This document shows, in pieces, positions 36,334 through 44,381 of a stretch of DNA of 64,000 bases. Source of the stretch: JBGVSA01 sp041807905 (GTDB lineage Bacteria; Pseudomonadota; Gammaproteobacteria; Burkholderiales; Rhodocyclaceae). The notes under the pieces are model-generated. The model was given only the letters and a program-made list of their open reading frames with translations. It was not told where the DNA came from and ran no database searches. The DNA lies in NCBI RefSeq assembly GCF_041807905.1, contig NZ_JBGVSA010000020.1:1-64000 (forward strand), read 5' to 3'. The translations under genes and the position numbers were made by a program. Each line of letters opens with the position of its first letter. Position 1 is the first letter of the stretch.

Positions 36334-36759
36334 ATGGCAATGACCGTACATGTAGACGTCGTCAGCGCGGAAGAGCAGGTCTTCTCCGGGCTGGCCGAAA
36401 TCGTCTCCTTGCCGGGCGAAGCGGGCGACCTGGGCATCCTGCCCGGCCACACGCCGCTGCTCACGCGCATCAAACCGGGCGCGGTCCGCATCAAGCTGCC
36501 GCATCAGGAAGCCGAGGAAGTGATCTTCGTCGCCGGGGGCCTGCTCGAAGTGCAGCCGAACCTGGTGACCGTGCTGGCCGACACCGCGATCCGCGGTACC
36601 GACCTGGACGAAGCCAAGGCGCTGGAACACAAGCGTCGCGCCGAAGAAGCATTGGCGGCCAAGAGCGAGCAGATCGACTACGCCAAGGCGCAAGCCGAAC
36701 TGAGCGAAGCGGTGGGCCAACTGGCAACCATCGAACGCCTCAAGAAGCGCGGGCACTGA
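36334..36759 (+). CDS. atpC: F0F1 ATP synthase subunit epsilon
   Basis: Epsilon couples F1 to the c-ring and can inhibit hydrolysis. The 141-residue protein has the N-terminal beta-sandwich (LGILPGHTPLLTRIKPGAV) and two C-terminal helices rich in A, E and K. GGAGGG precedes the ATG. It closes the operon and is followed by a strong terminator. Confidence 0.96.
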   Translation: MAMTVHVDVVSAEEQVFSGLAEIVSLPGEAGDLGILPGHTPLLTRIKPGAVRIKLPHQEAEEVIFVAGGLLEVQPNLVTVLADTAIRGTDLDEAKALEHKRRAEEALAAKSEQIDYAKAQAELSEAVGQLATIERLKKRGH

Positions 36760-36806
36760 GTACGCGCCGGCCATCCCTGCAAGAAAAATGGCCAGGCACA
36801 AAAGAG

Positions 36807-36834
36807 AAGGGCGCTCCGATGGGCGCCCTTTTTG
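36807..36834 (+). terminator. Rho-independent terminator of the atp operon
   Basis: AAGGGCGC (36807-36814) pairs with GCGCCCTT (36823-36830) and is followed by TTTG; the stem is GC-rich and perfect. It lies 48 bp after the atpC stop, before the convergent ubiJ. Confidence 0.9.
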
Positions 36835-36873
36835 TTTGTTCGCGCGCGCGCTCCGGGCACGCTGGAGTAGCCA

Positions 36874-37464
36874 CTAAAACTTGTCTGCCCGGCCGCCAGC
36901 CAGCCGCTCGATGCGCTTCTCCAGCCGGGCCAGATCGTCGCGCGCCCGAGCCATATCGTCCTGCAGCGATTCCAGTTCGCCGCGTTTGACGACCAGTCCG
37001 GCCTCTTCCGACACGTACTCATAGAGATTCGCCCCCAGATTGCGAGCCGTGTCCTGCGCTGTACTGGCGGCGCCTGCCAGGGCGCGCTCGACGCGGTTGG
37101 CGACGATATCGCCCGTGATTGGACTGAGCAGGGCACCGACGTCCGGTCGCAGGTGCTTGAGCAATAGAGCGATCGTCTCGGCGAGACGTGCATCGCCGCT
37201 GACGCGCGCATGCCGAGCGAGCGCATCGGGCCCATCGAAGGCATGTGCAAGGGCCGACGCTGGTACTTCAATAGAGACTGTCGGATCGCCCGCATTGTGA
37301 TCGACCTCCAGCAATGCCGTGTCGGTCACCCGGAAACGAAGCCTGATCGGCCCGAGTCCGAGCAGTCCGGTTTCATCCGCATGTTCGCGGAGCGCGTCGC
37401 GCGCCCACGTCTCTCGTTCGATCATGCGATTGAGTCCGCCGATGATGAACGCGCTGCCGAACAT
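36874..37464 (-). CDS. ubiJ: ubiquinone biosynthesis accessory factor UbiJ (SCP2-domain protein)
   Basis: UbiJ has a lipid-binding SCP2 domain and scaffolds the Ubi complex with UbiK. The 196-residue protein has an N-terminal hydrophobic helix, the SCP2 core (LRFRVTDTALLEV...VSIEVPASALAHAF, GDARLAETIALLL) and a C-terminal coiled coil with VVKRGELESLQDDMARARDDL. In E. coli and many relatives the order is ubiE-ubiJ-ubiB. Here ubiJ is the last gene of its strand run, followed directly by the atp terminator, with no ubiB downstream. ubiE lies 3.1 kb upstream. Confidence 0.85.
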   Translation of the reverse strand: MFGSAFIIGGLNRMIERETWARDALREHADETGLLGLGPIRLRFRVTDTALLEVDHNAGDPTVSIEVPASALAHAFDGPDALARHARVSGDARLAETIALLLKHLRPDVGALLSPITGDIVANRVERALAGAASTAQDTARNLGANLYEYVSEEAGLVVKRGELESLQDDMARARDDLARLEKRIERLAGGRADKF

Positions 37465-37551
37465 ATGTGTGCCTCGTGAAGTAACCGTATCAGGCCGCTA
37501 GTCTGATCGACGCGACAAGCTACGTCGAGCGTTGTGCCGCCCCCAAAAGAA

Positions 37552-37575
37552 AACGCCCCGCATCAGCGGGGCGTT
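37552..37575 (-). terminator. Rho-independent terminator of the Tim44-like gene
   Basis: AACGCCCCGC (37552-37561) pairs with GCGGGGCGTT (37566-37575) around ATCA. On the minus strand the stem is followed by TTTTCTTTT. It lies between the Tim44-like gene and ubiJ, so ubiJ probably has its own promoter or relies on readthrough. Confidence 0.9.
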
Positions 37576-37599
37576 GCTCATCAGAAGCGGGGGTCTGCT

Positions 37600-38502
37600 T
37601 CAGGCCGCTTGCTGGATACCCGAGAGTACCCAACCGCCATTGCCTTCGACCGGCTTGGTCAGGTGCCAGATTTCATCGAAAGCCTCGGGCGAGGCGCCGG
37701 ACTCCTCCCGCACCATTCCGTGGTAGCGCACGCTGGCAATATAGCGACGGTTCTCTTCGGCGACTTCCAGCACCTCGGCGTTGAGCACCACCACGTCGGT
37801 TTTCTGCACCGTGCAGCCACGTTCATCGATGGCCAGCTTGATCTCGGCGAACATCTCGGGCGAGGTGAATTCGCGGATATCCTCAAGGTTGCAGTTGTCA
37901 TTGGCAGCCTGCAGCCGAATAAAGTTCACTTTGGCTTGACGAGCGAAGCCTTCAGCGTCGAAACCCGCCGGGAAGCGATCATCCACAGACGCGCCACCCT
38001 GCTGCTGGAAAGTCTCGAACCGTGCCGGCTGAGCTTCGGCGCCATACTGGCTGCGCTCGAACGCGTTGGCGCTGTTGCGGCTGCCCGCACCGGCATAGGC
38101 CGGCTGAGCCTGACGCGAACCGCCCATGAGGCGCCGGATCAGTGCGAACACCACGACGGCAGCCAGCACGGCCAGGATGATGCCGGCGAACTCAGCACCG
38201 ATGCCGAAATGCGACAGCAATGCCGCCAGCCCAATACCCGCCGCGAGACCGGCGAGCGGGCCGGCAAAACGGCGCCAGCCACTTTGCGCCGGTGGTTGCG
38301 CTTGTGCGGTGGCGGGACGCGCTGCCGGCGTGGCCTGTTGCGGTGCTGCGCTCGGCGGGGTGGCCTGGCGTGCAGGCGGGGTGGTCGACCTCTGCATGCC
38401 GAACGAGCGACCGCCGCCAATGCGCCTGGCCTCGGCGAAATCAACCATGACGGTGGCGGAGCCTGCCACCAGCATCAACGACAACATCAGGCGCTTCCAC
38501 AT
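37600..38502 (-). CDS. Tim44-like domain membrane protein
   Basis: From the ATG at 38502 (MWKRLMLSLMLVAGSATVMV) this is a 300-residue protein: signal-like N-terminal helix, a P/A/Q-rich linker (about 35-85), two closely spaced membrane helices (about 85-125) and a C-terminal Tim44 domain (about 175-300, with ANDNCNLEDIREFTSPEMFAE). Tim44-like proteins of betaproteobacteria are regularly found with ubiE, ubiJ and ubiB; a role in the quinone-biosynthesis or membrane-assembly context is inferred from that. A 20-codon upstream extension to 38562 is less likely. Confidence 0.87.
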   Translation of the reverse strand: MWKRLMLSLMLVAGSATVMVDFAEARRIGGGRSFGMQRSTTPPARQATPPSAAPQQATPAARPATAQAQPPAQSGWRRFAGPLAGLAAGIGLAALLSHFGIGAEFAGIILAVLAAVVVFALIRRLMGGSRQAQPAYAGAGSRNSANAFERSQYGAEAQPARFETFQQQGGASVDDRFPAGFDAEGFARQAKVNFIRLQAANDNCNLEDIREFTSPEMFAEIKLAIDERGCTVQKTDVVVLNAEVLEVAEENRRYIASVRYHGMVREESGASPEAFDEIWHLTKPVEGNGGWVLSGIQQAA

Positions 38503-38692
38503 TGCATTTCTCTCCACGTTCTTTTTTGCGAGGCCGATCGGGCCTCTGGCGCGGACCACCAAATTGGGTCGCGACCAAATTAGATGATGTTTGTACGAAT
38601 GGGTTCAAGGTCCCACGCAAAAAAATCCATCAACTACACTCCGTATCCGTTTGATTATTCGGCAACAAACGAATCGGCCATCTTATGGCCGT

Positions 38693-39907
38693 TCAGGCCG
38701 TCGCCGGGCGCGGGGCCATGCGTGCTTCGCGAATCGGCAGATTGCACAGCGCCGCAATCGCGGCCAGACCGATGTCGATCCACCACATCACCTGATAATT
38801 GCCCAGTCGTGTGAAGGCGAGACCACCCAGCCAGGCGCCCAGAAAGCCCCCGGTCTGGTGGCTCAGCAGAGTGAGACCGAACAAGGTGCCCAAGTAACGG
38901 TGGCCGAACAGTTTGCCCACTACCGACGCCGTCGGCGGCACTGTGGCAAGCCATGTAAAGCCGAGCCCCGCAGCAAACAGATAGAACGTCATCGCGGTCC
39001 GCGGCGCCGCCAGGTACGCGAGGATCAACAACGAACGCGATCCATACATCCAGAACAGCACGTACTTGCTGCGAAAGCGCTGTACCCACCATCCGGCGGC
39101 GAGGCTCCCCACAACGTTGGCCAAACCAATGATCGCCAGCGACCAACTGGCCACGCCTGCAGGAAGTCCACACAGTTGGACTTCGCCCGGCAGGTGAGTC
39201 ACCAGGAACGCGATATGAAACCCGCAGGTAAAGAAGCCGGCGTGCAACAGCAAATAGCTGCGGTCGCCCAATGCACTGCGCACCGTCGCCCCCAGCCCGG
39301 GGCCTTCGTGTGCGACCTGTGTCGCATGGAAGTCCGCCGGCCGGCGCAGCGAGCGCGCCATTGGCAGCGCCACCAGCGACACCACCGCCAGCGACCACAA
39401 GGCGCCCATCCAGCCGATGCCCTGGATCAGTTTTTGCAGCACTGGAGCGAAGACGAATTGACCGAAAGAGCCGCCAGCGTTGATCACGCCCGAGGCCATG
39501 CCGCGACGCTCCGGCGGAATGCGCTGCGCCACCGCGCCGATGAGCACCGAAAAACTGCCGGCGCCAGCGCCAGCGGCCGATAGCACACCGAGTGTCATCG
39601 TCAGCCCGAAAGTGCTGCTCATGAACGGCGTCAGCGCGCTGCCCAGTGCCAACAGCACAATGCCCGCTGCGATCACCCGTCCCGGCCCGTAGCGGTCGGC
39701 CACCGCGCCGGCAATGGGCTGGATCGCGCCCCATACGAACTGGCCGATGGCGAGCGCGAAGCTGATGCTGGCAATGCCAAGGCCGGTTGCCGTGTTGAGA
39801 GGAGAGACGAACAACCCGGTCGATTGGCGGGCGCCCATGGTCACCATCAGCGTGGCCGCGGCCAGCAGTGTGATGACCCAATACGTGGGCAGGCGATTGT
39901 TATTCAT
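38693..39907 (-). CDS. MFS transporter, oxalate/formate antiporter-like or CynX-like
   Basis: The 404-residue protein starts at ATG 39907 (MNNNRLPTYWVITLLAAATLM) and has 12 predicted helices with the MFS loop motif GAVADRYGPGRV after helix 2 and again RSKYVLFW-type in the second half. The sequence style (MGARQSTGLFVSPLNTATGL, SFGQFVFAPVLQKLI) resembles the MFS group that exports or exchanges small organic anions; the substrate is unknown. It sits between the Tim44-like gene and the divergent M23 peptidase, interrupting the ubi-related cluster. Confidence 0.85.
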   Translation of the reverse strand: MNNNRLPTYWVITLLAAATLMVTMGARQSTGLFVSPLNTATGLGIASISFALAIGQFVWGAIQPIAGAVADRYGPGRVIAAGIVLLALGSALTPFMSSTFGLTMTLGVLSAAGAGAGSFSVLIGAVAQRIPPERRGMASGVINAGGSFGQFVFAPVLQKLIQGIGWMGALWSLAVVSLVALPMARSLRRPADFHATQVAHEGPGLGATVRSALGDRSYLLLHAGFFTCGFHIAFLVTHLPGEVQLCGLPAGVASWSLAIIGLANVVGSLAAGWWVQRFRSKYVLFWMYGSRSLLILAYLAAPRTAMTFYLFAAGLGFTWLATVPPTASVVGKLFGHRYLGTLFGLTLLSHQTGGFLGAWLGGLAFTRLGNYQVMWWIDIGLAAIAALCNLPIREARMAPRPATA

Positions 39908-40000
39908 GTTGGGGGGCCTTGAGGAGCGTTGGGGAAGGCGCAGGACCGCCATTGTAGGATGGCCCGCGCCCTGCGGCAGCATACGAGAATGGATCACTCC

Positions 40001-40519
40001 ATGCGACTTACCCTCACGCGCTTCATCCTTCTGGTCATGGTCATCGCGCTCGGCTGGTCGGTGTGGCCCTACCTTCGCCATACCATCGACGTCGTCCACT
40101 TGCTGCGCGCCGATATGCCGGTGCCTTTGCCCGTGCCGGTCCAGGGCGTGCGTGCAAGGCAGATTGCCGATACCTGGGGCGGCCCGCGTTCGGGCGGGCG
40201 CAGACATGAAGGCAGCGACATATTCGCCAAGTGCGGCACCCCGGTGTTGGCAGCCACGCGTGGTCTGGTCCTGCGCGTGGGCGAGAACCGACTTGGGGGC
40301 AACATCATTGTCGTCCTCGGCCCCGGTGGCTACTGGCACTACTACGCGCACCTTGCGGCCTATGCGGATGTCAAGCGGGGAGACTGGATAGAAGCGGGGC
40401 GCGTGATCGGTTACGTCGGCGACACCGGCAACGCCAAAGGTACCCCGTGCCATCTTCATTACGGGATTTACACCAAAAGCGGCGCGGTGAACCCGTGGCC
40501 GTTCTTCGTCGGGCGATAG
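40001..40519 (+). CDS. M23-family peptidase (LysM-less endopeptidase-like)
   Basis: The 172-residue protein starts at ATG 40001 with a membrane anchor or signal helix (TRFILLVMVIALGWSVW), followed by a single peptidase M23 domain. Zinc ligands are visible as H69-E-G-S-D73 and H151-L-H153, with H117 in YYAHLA as the catalytic histidine. All needed residues are present, so it may cleave peptidoglycan cross-links; it lacks LysM or coiled-coil parts of regulators such as EnvC. It is divergent from the MFS gene with about 93 bp between starts. Confidence 0.9.
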   Translation: MRLTLTRFILLVMVIALGWSVWPYLRHTIDVVHLLRADMPVPLPVPVQGVRARQIADTWGGPRSGGRRHEGSDIFAKCGTPVLAATRGLVLRVGENRLGGNIIVVLGPGGYWHYYAHLAAYADVKRGDWIEAGRVIGYVGDTGNAKGTPCHLHYGIYTKSGAVNPWPFFVGR

Positions 40520-40606
40520 CGCGGCGCCGGATCCGTACTGGATGTGCGCAGCGGGCGTTGGCGCGTTCCGCGCCGGTGGCGGCGCGGAACCGCCGATGAG
40601 GCAGGA

Positions 40607-41341
40607 TTACAGCTTGTAGCCGCGATGCAGCGCCACCGCGCCCGCTGCGAGATTGAAGTACTCGGTGCGTTCGAAACCGACGGTATCCATCATCTGCCGC
40701 AGTGTTTCCTGGTCGGGATGCATGCGGATCGATTCGGCGAGGTACTGGTAGCTTGCCGAATCGTTGGCGACCTTCTGGCCCAGCCAGGGCAGCACCTTGA
40801 ACGAATACAGATCGTAGGCGGATGCGAGCGGCTTCCAGATGCGTGAGAACTCCAGCACAAGCAGACGGCCGCCCGGTCTGAGTACGCGGCGCATCTCGGC
40901 CAGTGCTGCGTCCTTGTGCGTCATGTTGCGCAGGCCGAACGCCACCGTGACGAGATCGAAATAGTCGTCCGGGAACGGCAGCTTTTCGGCATCGCATTGC
41001 GCTACCGGCAGCAGATGGCCTTTGTCGACGACGCGATCGCGCCCGACCGACAACATGGCGTGGTTGATGTCAGTGAGCCAAACCTGGCCGGTGTCGCCGA
41101 CGCGTTTTGCGAACGCGAGCGAAAGGTCCGCCGTGCCGCCCGCCACATCCAGCACCTTCTCGCCGCGCTTTACGTTGGCGATCTGGATCGTGAATGCCTT
41201 CCACAACCGGTGCATGCCGCCGGACATGAGGTCATTCATGATGTCGTACTTGGTTGCCACCGACGAAAACACGCCAGCCACGCGGCGGGCCTTGTCCTTC
41301 TCATCGACGGTTTCGAAGCCGAAGTGGGTCTTGTCGTTCAT
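40607..41341 (-). CDS. ubiE: bifunctional demethylmenaquinone/2-methoxy-6-polyprenyl-1,4-benzoquinol methyltransferase UbiE
   Basis: UbiE carries out the C-methylation step of ubiquinone (and menaquinone) biosynthesis. The ATG at 41341 (MNDKTHFGFETVDEKDKARRV) gives 244 residues. Motif I VLDVAGGTADLSLAF and the UbiE signatures YDIMNDLMSGGMHRLWK and RVLRPGGRLLVLEFS are clear. It follows the DUF971 gene by 16 bp on the minus strand. Confidence 0.97.
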   Translation of the reverse strand: MNDKTHFGFETVDEKDKARRVAGVFSSVATKYDIMNDLMSGGMHRLWKAFTIQIANVKRGEKVLDVAGGTADLSLAFAKRVGDTGQVWLTDINHAMLSVGRDRVVDKGHLLPVAQCDAEKLPFPDDYFDLVTVAFGLRNMTHKDAALAEMRRVLRPGGRLLVLEFSRIWKPLASAYDLYSFKVLPWLGQKVANDSASYQYLAESIRMHPDQETLRQMMDTVGFERTEYFNLAAGAVALHRGYKL

Positions 41342-41357
41342 GGTATGTTCCAGGCTC

Positions 41358-41780
41358 TCAGTGTTTGCAGCCGCGGTGATGTGTGTGTCCGGCGATGGGC
41401 GCGGCGCCAGGCTCGCGGCTGCCACCGGCCTCTTCGAGCCGGCGCAGGTATTCGGCCCATAGCGCCTCATGCTGGCGTGCGAGCAGATGCAGGTAGTCCC
41501 ACGAATAAATGCCCGATTCGTGGCCGTCCGAGAAGGTCAGCCTGACGGCATAGTTGCCCACCGGCTCGATACCGATGACCGCTACCTCGCGCTTGCCTGT
41601 CTGCAGCACCTCCTGACCGACGCCGTGGCCACGTACTTCAGCGGACGGCGAGTACACGCGCAGGAATTCAAACGGCAGGCGCGCCTGCACGCCATCCTCG
41701 AAGCGCAGTTCGAGCACGCGCGAACGCTGATGCAGTGTGATGTCGGTCGGCAGGGGCGTATCGGGCGTCAGGCCGGGCAT
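41358..41780 (-). CDS. DUF971 (gamma-butyrobetaine hydroxylase-like N-domain) protein
   Basis: The 140-residue protein from ATG 41780 consists of one DUF971 domain: LHQRSRVLELRFEDG, LPFEFLRVYSPSAEV, and VGNYAVRLTFSDGHESGIYSWDYL. It ends with an HTHHRGCKH tail that might bind metal. DUF971 proteins sit beside ubiE in many betaproteobacteria, and some homologues act in Fe-S cluster handling; that link is inference here. It is the first gene of the DUF971-ubiE pair. Confidence 0.88.
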   Translation of the reverse strand: MPGLTPDTPLPTDITLHQRSRVLELRFEDGVQARLPFEFLRVYSPSAEVRGHGVGQEVLQTGKREVAVIGIEPVGNYAVRLTFSDGHESGIYSWDYLHLLARQHEALWAEYLRRLEEAGGSREPGAAPIAGHTHHRGCKH

Positions 41781-41920
41781 GGTGGGGTATGAATCAGAAC
41801 AAGGCGTGATGATACCGCGCCCCGGATGGGCCCGCGCAGATGCCGGAGTGGCGGCGCGGGTTGCGAGTATCCTTGCGGGTGCGCCACGCCCCCGGCCGCC
41901 ACACGACAAGGAGACTACCC

Positions 41921-42826
41921 ATGAGCTCGCAAGACATCACCGTTCCCGCTTCCGCCGTCATCCTGCCGCAATTGCGCTGCAAGACAGGCGAAAGTCCCGT
42001 CTGGTCGGTGCGCGAGCAGTGCTTCTATTGGGTGGATATTCCGGGCCGCATGCTTCATCGCTATGCGCCGTCGGACGGCGCGCTGCAAAGCTGGGCCACG
42101 CCCGAGAGCTTCGGCTGCATCGCCCTGCGAGCCGCGCCGAAGGCCCTCATCGCCGCGTGCGAGACCGCCATTTTCAAGGTTGATCTGGGCGATGACGGCC
42201 ACCTGACCACCACGCCCTTCGCGCGGTACTCTCTGCCCGTTTCGCCGATGCGCTACAACGATGGTCGTTGCGATCGCCAGGGCCGCTTCTGGACCAGCAC
42301 CTTGCACACGGCTGCACAGCGCCAGCCTGCGGGGGAACTGCTGCGCGTCGACCCCGACGGCCAGGTGCACCGTTCCGGCATCGACGGCCTGTACGTGGCC
42401 AACGGGATCGCCTTCAGCCCAGACGGTCGCACCATGTATTGTTCCGACACCGGCGCAAACGTGCGTCTGATCTGGGCCTTCGATTACGACATCGACAGCG
42501 GCACGCCGAGCAAGCGCCGTCTGTTCGTGGACATGAATCAGCACATCGGACGCCCGGACGGCGCGTCGGTGGACGCCGATGGCTGCTACTGGATCAGCGC
42601 CATGGATGGTGGCGCGCTGTTGCGCTTCACGCCAGCCGGCAAGCTCGACCGCACCGTGCACCTGCCGATCAATACGCCGACCATGCCATGTTTCGGTGGT
42701 GCCGATCTGGGCTCGCTGCTGGTGACCACGGCGTTCCGCGACAACCCGGACGATGCAGAGGCTGGCCGTACATTGCTGCTCACGCCGGGCGTGCGCGGAT
42801 TGGCCGACGCCGAGTTCGCCGGCTGA
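41921..42826 (+). CDS. SMP-30/gluconolactonase family protein
   Basis: The 301-residue six-bladed beta-propeller starts at ATG 41921, fixed by AAGGAGA six bases upstream. Metal and catalytic positions of the SMP-30/LRE family appear as GESPVW (Glu), SPMRYNDGRCDRQGRFW (Asn, Asp) and YVANGIAFSPDGRTMYCSDT (Asn), ending in GRPDGASVDADGCYW (Asp). Members hydrolyse sugar lactones such as gluconolactone or L-arabinonolactone. The gluconokinase at 20.7 kb would use gluconate, but the genes are far apart, so the substrate is open. Confidence 0.92.
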   Translation: MSSQDITVPASAVILPQLRCKTGESPVWSVREQCFYWVDIPGRMLHRYAPSDGALQSWATPESFGCIALRAAPKALIAACETAIFKVDLGDDGHLTTTPFARYSLPVSPMRYNDGRCDRQGRFWTSTLHTAAQRQPAGELLRVDPDGQVHRSGIDGLYVANGIAFSPDGRTMYCSDTGANVRLIWAFDYDIDSGTPSKRRLFVDMNQHIGRPDGASVDADGCYWISAMDGGALLRFTPAGKLDRTVHLPINTPTMPCFGGADLGSLLVTTAFRDNPDDAEAGRTLLLTPGVRGLADAEFAG

Positions 42827-42830
42827 GGGT

Positions 42831-43325
42831 TCACTCCACCAGCGTCTTGAACATCACCAGCGCGTCGACGTAGCCGAGGCGCTGGTGCCGGTAGGCGCCG
42901 GGCAGGCGCCCGACAATCTCGAAGCCCATCTTTTTCCACAGCTTCACGGCCACCTCGTTGGTTGCCACGACGAAGTTGAACTGCATCGCGCGAAAGCCCA
43001 TCAATACCGCCTGCGTCTGCGAGTGCTCGCACATCTGCGGCGCAATGCCACGCCCTCGCGCTGCGCTCGATACAACGTATCCACAATTGCAGACGTGGTC
43101 GCCCAGGGCCGCCTGGTTCGGCTTGATGTAGTAGGTGCCGAGCAACGTGCCGTCGCCATCGCATGCGACGAATGTCGAGCGGGGCAGTTCGATCCACGCC
43201 TTGTGGATTTCGTCTGCCGTGCTGTCTGGGGCGAAAGTGTAAGTGTCGCCAGCGGCGAAAGTCGCCTGCAGCATCGGCCACAGTGCGGGCCAATCGGATT
43301 CCTGGTAGGGGCGGATGCTGATCAT
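42831..43325 (-). CDS. GNAT-family N-acetyltransferase
   Basis: From ATG 43325 (MISIRPYQESDWPALWPMLQ) the protein has 164 residues and a complete GNAT fold. The acetyl-CoA-binding motif A is VVSSAARGRGIAPQMCEHS and the C-terminal part NEVAVKLWKKMGFEIVGRLPGAY is typical of L-amino-acid-acetyltransferase-like enzymes. The acceptor is unknown. It is convergent with the SMP-30 gene, with stops four bases apart, and lies at the end of the yqiA-rarD-rnb-tonB strand run. Confidence 0.9.
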   Translation of the reverse strand: MISIRPYQESDWPALWPMLQATFAAGDTYTFAPDSTADEIHKAWIELPRSTFVACDGDGTLLGTYYIKPNQAALGDHVCNCGYVVSSAARGRGIAPQMCEHSQTQAVLMGFRAMQFNFVVATNEVAVKLWKKMGFEIVGRLPGAYRHQRLGYVDALVMFKTLVE

Positions 43326-43387
43326 GGTGTTTCGTTCTTCTCGGATACGGCTGCAGGCGTGTCTGGGATGGCGGTCCGTCGGCTGAT

Positions 43388-43444
43388 CTAGGGTGCCGCA
43401 CAGGCTGCCAACACTGCGCAGCACACCAGCACGATCGGGCGCAT
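43388..43444 (-). CDS. possible 18-residue lipoprotein-like peptide
   Basis: An ATG at 43444, seven bases after the tonB stop, opens an 18-codon frame: a hydrophobic stretch with a lipobox-like LAAC and a stop two residues later (MRPIVLVCCAVLAACAAP). It looks like a signal peptide with a bare lipidation site. No strong ribosome-binding site is seen. It may be a remnant or a real tiny lipoprotein. Confidence 0.25.
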   Translation of the reverse strand: MRPIVLVCCAVLAACAAP

Positions 43445-43450
43445 GAGGCG

Positions 43451-44380
43451 CTACTCCGTCGCCAGCGTGTCGCGCGCGAACGACCACGTGCGGCTGATGA
43501 CGAGGATGTCGGTGTCCTTGCGGATATCGGGCGGGAAGGCGGCGAAGGGCGAGGCGAGCTGGATGATGCGCAGCGCGCTCTCATCGAGTTCTTTCTTGCC
43601 CGAGCTGCGAGTGACCATCGCGTTCTGCACGGTGCCGTCGGATTTGATTTCGACCGTCACCAGCAGATTGCCGTACAGGCGGTTGCCGTTCTTGCCGACC
43701 GGATAGTTCAGCGTACCGATGCGCTGAATACGCGTGCGCCATTCTTCGATGTACTGCGCGAATCGGTATTCCTGCGTGCGCGCGCCGATGAACGTCTTGC
43801 GCGGCCGTTGCGCGTAGGCCTGTTGCAGGCGATCGACGATCGCTTCCTGCCGGGCAATGGCGCGAGCCTGCTCCTTGAAATCGATACCATTGACGTCCGG
43901 CGTGGGGGGCTGCGCGGTGTCTGGTTGCGGTGCGGCGGGCGTTTCGGGAGCCGCCGGCACCGCGGCCTTACCCTTGGCCTGCGTCATCAATTGCTTCTGC
44001 AGGGTTTCGAGCTGCTGCTGGCGCCGACGTGCCTCGACCAGCGCGTCGCCCGCGCGATCGGTGTTCTCGGGCGGCAGTGGCGAGGTCGTCCGTACTTTCT
44101 GGTCGACCGTTCCGCCACCGCTCAGATTGGCCTGCGCCAGCGCCTGAGCCTCTTTGGGCGCCTCGGCGTGCTTGGCGTTGACCAGCACGATTTCCAGCCC
44201 CCGGTCCTGCTGGCGGTTCAGGGTGATCTCGGGGACCTTGAAGTGCAGTGCGCCCAGCGCGATATGGATGACCGCCGAAGCCACTGCGCCGATGCCCAGC
44301 GCGTGCAGCACCCACCAATGGCGGACTGGCTTGATCGTGCCGGTGGCGGAGGGGGGCAGGGCGGCGGACATGGCGGGCAT
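43451..44380 (-). CDS. tonB: TonB family energy transducer
   Basis: TonB carries proton-motive energy from ExbBD to outer-membrane receptors. From ATG 44380 the protein has 309 residues: one N-terminal membrane helix (VLHALGIGAVASAVIHIALGA), a P/A/Q-rich periplasmic linker with a coiled coil (VEARRRQQQLETLQKQL) and the C-terminal TonB domain (LYGNLLVTVEIKSDGTVQNA, SGKKELDESALRIIQLASPFAAFP). The start is one base after the rnb stop, so it is coupled to the RNase gene. No exbB, exbD or receptor is nearby. Confidence 0.88.
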   Translation of the reverse strand: MPAMSAALPPSATGTIKPVRHWWVLHALGIGAVASAVIHIALGALHFKVPEITLNRQQDRGLEIVLVNAKHAEAPKEAQALAQANLSGGGTVDQKVRTTSPLPPENTDRAGDALVEARRRQQQLETLQKQLMTQAKGKAAVPAAPETPAAPQPDTAQPPTPDVNGIDFKEQARAIARQEAIVDRLQQAYAQRPRKTFIGARTQEYRFAQYIEEWRTRIQRIGTLNYPVGKNGNRLYGNLLVTVEIKSDGTVQNAMVTRSSGKKELDESALRIIQLASPFAAFPPDIRKDTDILVISRTWSFARDTLATE

Positions 44381-44381
44381 T

